Of a stretch of 59,889 bases of DNA, positions 58,086 to 59,889 are shown piece by piece (the first letter of the stretch is position 1; each line of letters begins with the position of its first letter). The notes beneath the pieces are model-generated. The model was given only the letters and a program-made list of their open reading frames with translations, had not been told where the DNA came from and did not search any database. The stretch is from the NCBI RefSeq assembly GCF_008801835.1, contig NZ_VZOW01000035.1:1-59889 (forward strand). Reading direction: 5' to 3'. The position numbers and the translations under genes were made by a program. This DNA is from Cupriavidus pauculus. Its GTDB lineage: Bacteria; Pseudomonadota; Gammaproteobacteria; Burkholderiales; Burkholderiaceae.

Positions 58086-58087
58086 GC

Positions 58088-58567
58088 ATGGCAAAGGACG
58101 ATCGCTACTTCGGCAAGACCATTGCCGAACACGTCGACGCGGGCACCTGTTGGCTATGCGGTCAGCCTGTGGATCGTGCGCAAGGCTATCACGGTGCCAC
58201 GGGTGCGCATTGGGTCTGCAGCAAGGCACTCACGGACCAATTCAAGGCGCTCAGCCATCCCGACGCCGCTGCGCCCTTTCTGGCCCGCGCGAACGGTGGC
58301 TATTTTGTACACACCGTGGATCCGGCGACGGGCGCCTCGCTGTGCGGTCACAAGCCAAAAGACACCGCGCGACAGATGCGGCCTCGTGCCAGGTGGATTC
58401 CACTTAGCCGCGTCCCCCGCGGATTCAAGCGATGTCCGCACTGCGCCCGGCTTGCCGGATCTACACCGCACGGTGGCGCTGCCGACAGCGAAAGGCCATT
58501 GGCCTCTGCAGAAGCCAACCGCGACACCCGTACGCGGGATCTTTTCGAGGATCAGACGACACCATGA
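58088..58567 (+). CDS. Zinc-ribbon-type small protein
   Basis: 159 residues from the ATG at 58088 (MAKDDRYFGKTIAEH). Two Cys pairs, CWLCGQPVD and CPHCARL, with His residues near each (YHGATGAHWVCSKA). Probably a zinc-binding DNA- or RNA-associated protein. Its stop overlaps the next ATG (ATGA). Confidence 0.6.
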   Translation: MAKDDRYFGKTIAEHVDAGTCWLCGQPVDRAQGYHGATGAHWVCSKALTDQFKALSHPDAAAPFLARANGGYFVHTVDPATGASLCGHKPKDTARQMRPRARWIPLSRVPRGFKRCPHCARLAGSTPHGGAADSERPLASAEANRDTRTRDLFEDQTTP

Positions 58568-58614
58568 GCGAGAACACAAATATCGAATGGGCCGACCATA
58601 CGGCCAATTTTTGA
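58564..58614 (+). pseudogene. Truncated Gp37/Gp68-like (DUF5131) gene, first 16 codons
   Basis: MSENTNIEWADHTANF then a stop. The family typically begins M-S-x-x-T-x-I-E-W-T-D-x-T-x-N-P, so this is its N-terminus cut after the Asn. ATGA overlap with the preceding gene shows it was the next cistron of the operon. The break marks a recombination or deletion junction at about 58610. Confidence 0.65.
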
Positions 58615-58873
58615 TATGTAACCATCTGTCTGCTGCGTATTGCATGGGGCCTCGATATAATGCGACAGGTGTGTCGGGGGATAGTTTTCTCTTTCAATCG
58701 TAGGTCGGAGCCTGTGGAGCTTGTGGGCTAGGCTGGAGACTGTGGGCGGGTTGTGGGCAACCTGAAGGTTGTCCACGAGCCGTCCATAGGAAGGAGCTCG
58801 TCCTCCGAAGGAGGAAGTCCACAAATCCTCAGACTGATGGACCGCAGCAGTTTTTTTGGCACTTAGGGATCTT
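58615..58873. other. Intergenic region with TGTGG repeats
   Basis: About 260 bp without a gene. Four TGTGG(A/G) hexamers at 58713-58757 face two complementary TCCAC sites (58771-58775, 58818-58822). One pair forms the hairpin GTGGGCAACC / GGTTGTCCAC (58754-58775). A second hairpin, TCCTCC-GAA-GGAGGA, lies at 58801-58815. Origin-like, attachment-site-like or regulatory; not decided. Confidence 0.4.
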
Positions 58874-58969
58874 ATGGGACACCAAGTAAAACGGGTGCCA
58901 CTGGACTTCGATTGGCAGATCAACAAGGCGTGGTCCGAATATCCTCCGCGCGAGACGGTCGCTGCATGA
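58874..58969 (+). CDS. Short conserved-start peptide before the integrase
   Basis: 31 codons (MGHQVKRVPLDFDWQINKAW). The start resembles phage/plasmid hypothetical proteins that begin with x-V-x-R-V-P-L-D-F-D-W-P and are often next to Gp37/Gp68 genes. Here it stops early, so it is probably a remnant. The TGA overlaps the integrase ATG (ATGA). Confidence 0.45.
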   Translation: MGHQVKRVPLDFDWQINKAWSEYPPRETVAA

Positions 58970-59762
58970 AACTGTTCTTCACCGATGGCCAGTTTGCTGT
59001 CGCTGGCTATTCTCGCCCAGACGTGCCTTTTCTCTGCGATGCGGAGATGGAGCTAGTCGACGCACCGAATCGCTACCTGCGCTACATTGCGACCGTCAAA
59101 GGGCGGACTCGCGCTGCGAATACCTGGCGCACATACGGCGCCGCGCTCTACGAGTTTTTTGCGTTTCTTGAGGCGAACGGCCTCGCATGGGATCGCGTCG
59201 ATCAAAGCCAGATCGCGGCCTGGCGTGACACCATGCTTGAGCGCGGTTGCGCCAGAAGCACCGTCAATCAGCGGCTTCGTACCGTTGACGCCTTCTACAA
59301 CTGGGCAAAGTCGAATGGAATGACGCACTCGATTCCTTTCGATCGGACCGATGTTTGGGTCGCGAAGCCTCGTGGGTTCCTCGCGCACGTCGATGCGTCA
59401 GGCGACCGATTCGAGGCCAATTCCCTTACGGTGCAAACGCACAAGGTTACCCCCCAGTTTCTCCATCTGGACCGCGCGATTCGCTTTCTCGACGCGCTGA
59501 CGCCCTACCGCATGCGCTTGATGGGGTATCTCGCCCTGCTCACTGGCATGCGGCGCGAAGAGGTGGTCAGCATGGATTGCCGCGTGCTGCCCAACCCAGC
59601 CGGACGAGATTCGAACAAGCAGATCCCCATGCACCTTGATCCGTCCATTACCCCAACGAAGGGGGAAAAGGACCGGACCGTGATGTTGCCGTACGATCTC
59701 GCCGTCGCGTTGTATCAGTACTTCACATTTGAGCGCTCGCGCTTGCTCGCCAAGCACAGGGC
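58966..59762 (+). pseudogene. Tyrosine integrase, 3' end missing
   Basis: About 265 native residues from the ATG at 58966. SAM-like N-terminal DNA-binding domain (about 45-120: TWRTYGAALYEFFAFLEANG, STVNQRLRTVDAFYNW), then the catalytic domain with first Arg in LLTGMRREEV (Arg196) and the beta-hairpin Lys region TKGEKDRTVMLP. The HxxR, His/Trp and Tyr motifs are missing because the frame passes at about 59762 into unrelated sequence and stops at 59847. Probably inactive unless split by the assembly window. Confidence 0.75.
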
Positions 59763-59889
59763 TGTTGATGTCCATCGAATACTGACCCGCCGTTTTCATC
59801 TAAATTTGACCCACCCTCGCTTCATGGTCACAGCTCCTCTGGTGTAGATTCTGGCACTGCAGTTGTCGTTTTCTGGCTGTTTTTCCGGG
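59763..59889 (-). mobile_element. End of an insertion sequence (IS21-like, tentative)
   Basis: Begins TGTTGATGTCC, then two spaced TGACCC(G/A)CC repeats around TTTTCATCTAAATT, a pattern I associate with IS21-family ends. On the minus strand the last bases would be the 3' end of a transposition-helper gene. It continues beyond the window. The terminus and family are uncertain. Confidence 0.45.

Noticed and set aside
1..59889. tRNA or rRNA genes
   Set aside because: No cloverleaf, no 16S/23S/5S-like stretch noticed on either strand by eye.

Overview
The window looks like DNA of a metal-resistant member of the Burkholderiales, most like Cupriavidus or Ralstonia. The GC content is high, there is a beta-proteobacterial trimeric porin, a complete czc heavy-metal efflux cluster whose protein lengths match the Cupriavidus metallidurans set, and a PRTRC cassette of the kind found on beta-proteobacterial plasmids and integrated elements. 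I cannot tell from sequence alone whether this is a plasmid, a chromid or an integrated island. All names rest on reading motifs by eye, with no database search.

Left part (1-19.1 kb): a porin with an odd N-terminus; a small secreted 'DVFTDGAR' repeat protein; then, on the minus strand in transcription order, czcN, a small membrane ORF, czcI, czcC, czcB, czcA, czcD, czcR, czcS and czcE. CzcCBA is the Co/Zn/Cd RND efflux complex, CzcD a cation diffusion facilitator, CzcRS the two-component regulator and CzcE a periplasmic metal-binding protein. A GTAAT-N6-(G/T)TAAT motif lies before the repeat protein, before czcI and between czcN and an mgtC-like gene, and may be a shared operator. Next come a PIN-like protein, a secreted protein, two tandem PhoA-type alkaline phosphatases and a DUF4148-like peptide. 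An 790-bp gene-poor gap (19.1-19.9 kb) separates this from the next part.

Middle part (19.9-53 kb): an accessory region, nearly all on the minus strand. It has a DndC/PAPS-reductase-like protein, an SbcC-like ATPase and SbcD-like nuclease, an RDF-like zinc-cysteine protein, a DUF932 protein, many small hypothetical proteins, and the PRTRC cassette (ParB, E, C, F, B, A, ThiF), which carries E1-like, E2-like, ubiquitin-like and JAMM-protease-like components. A plus-strand islet (29-30.5 kb) carries an AcaB-like protein, a membrane-anchored protein and a bactofilin. Cargo includes an M30-like metallopeptidase lipoprotein and an N6-methylase-like protein without the NPPY motif. The most striking feature is a family of structured 5' leaders. 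At least eight copies carry a GATGCGTC/GACGC hairpin next to a second, covarying hairpin, and about 15 genes have a hairpin immediately upstream of the start codon that masks or abuts the Shine-Dalgarno region. It may correspond to the computationally described 'sbcD' RNA motif of beta-proteobacteria, but I could not check this.

Right part (53.1-59.9 kb): a plus-strand operon with tightly overlapping genes: a small protein, a UvrD/FBH1-like helicase, a DUF1173 protein, an FtsK-gamma-like winged helix, several small cysteine-containing proteins and the first 16 codons of a Gp37/Gp68-like (DUF5131) gene. After a gap with TGTGG repeats comes a tyrosine integrase whose catalytic C-terminus is missing. 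It appears to be cut off by the end of an IS21-like insertion sequence running out of the window.
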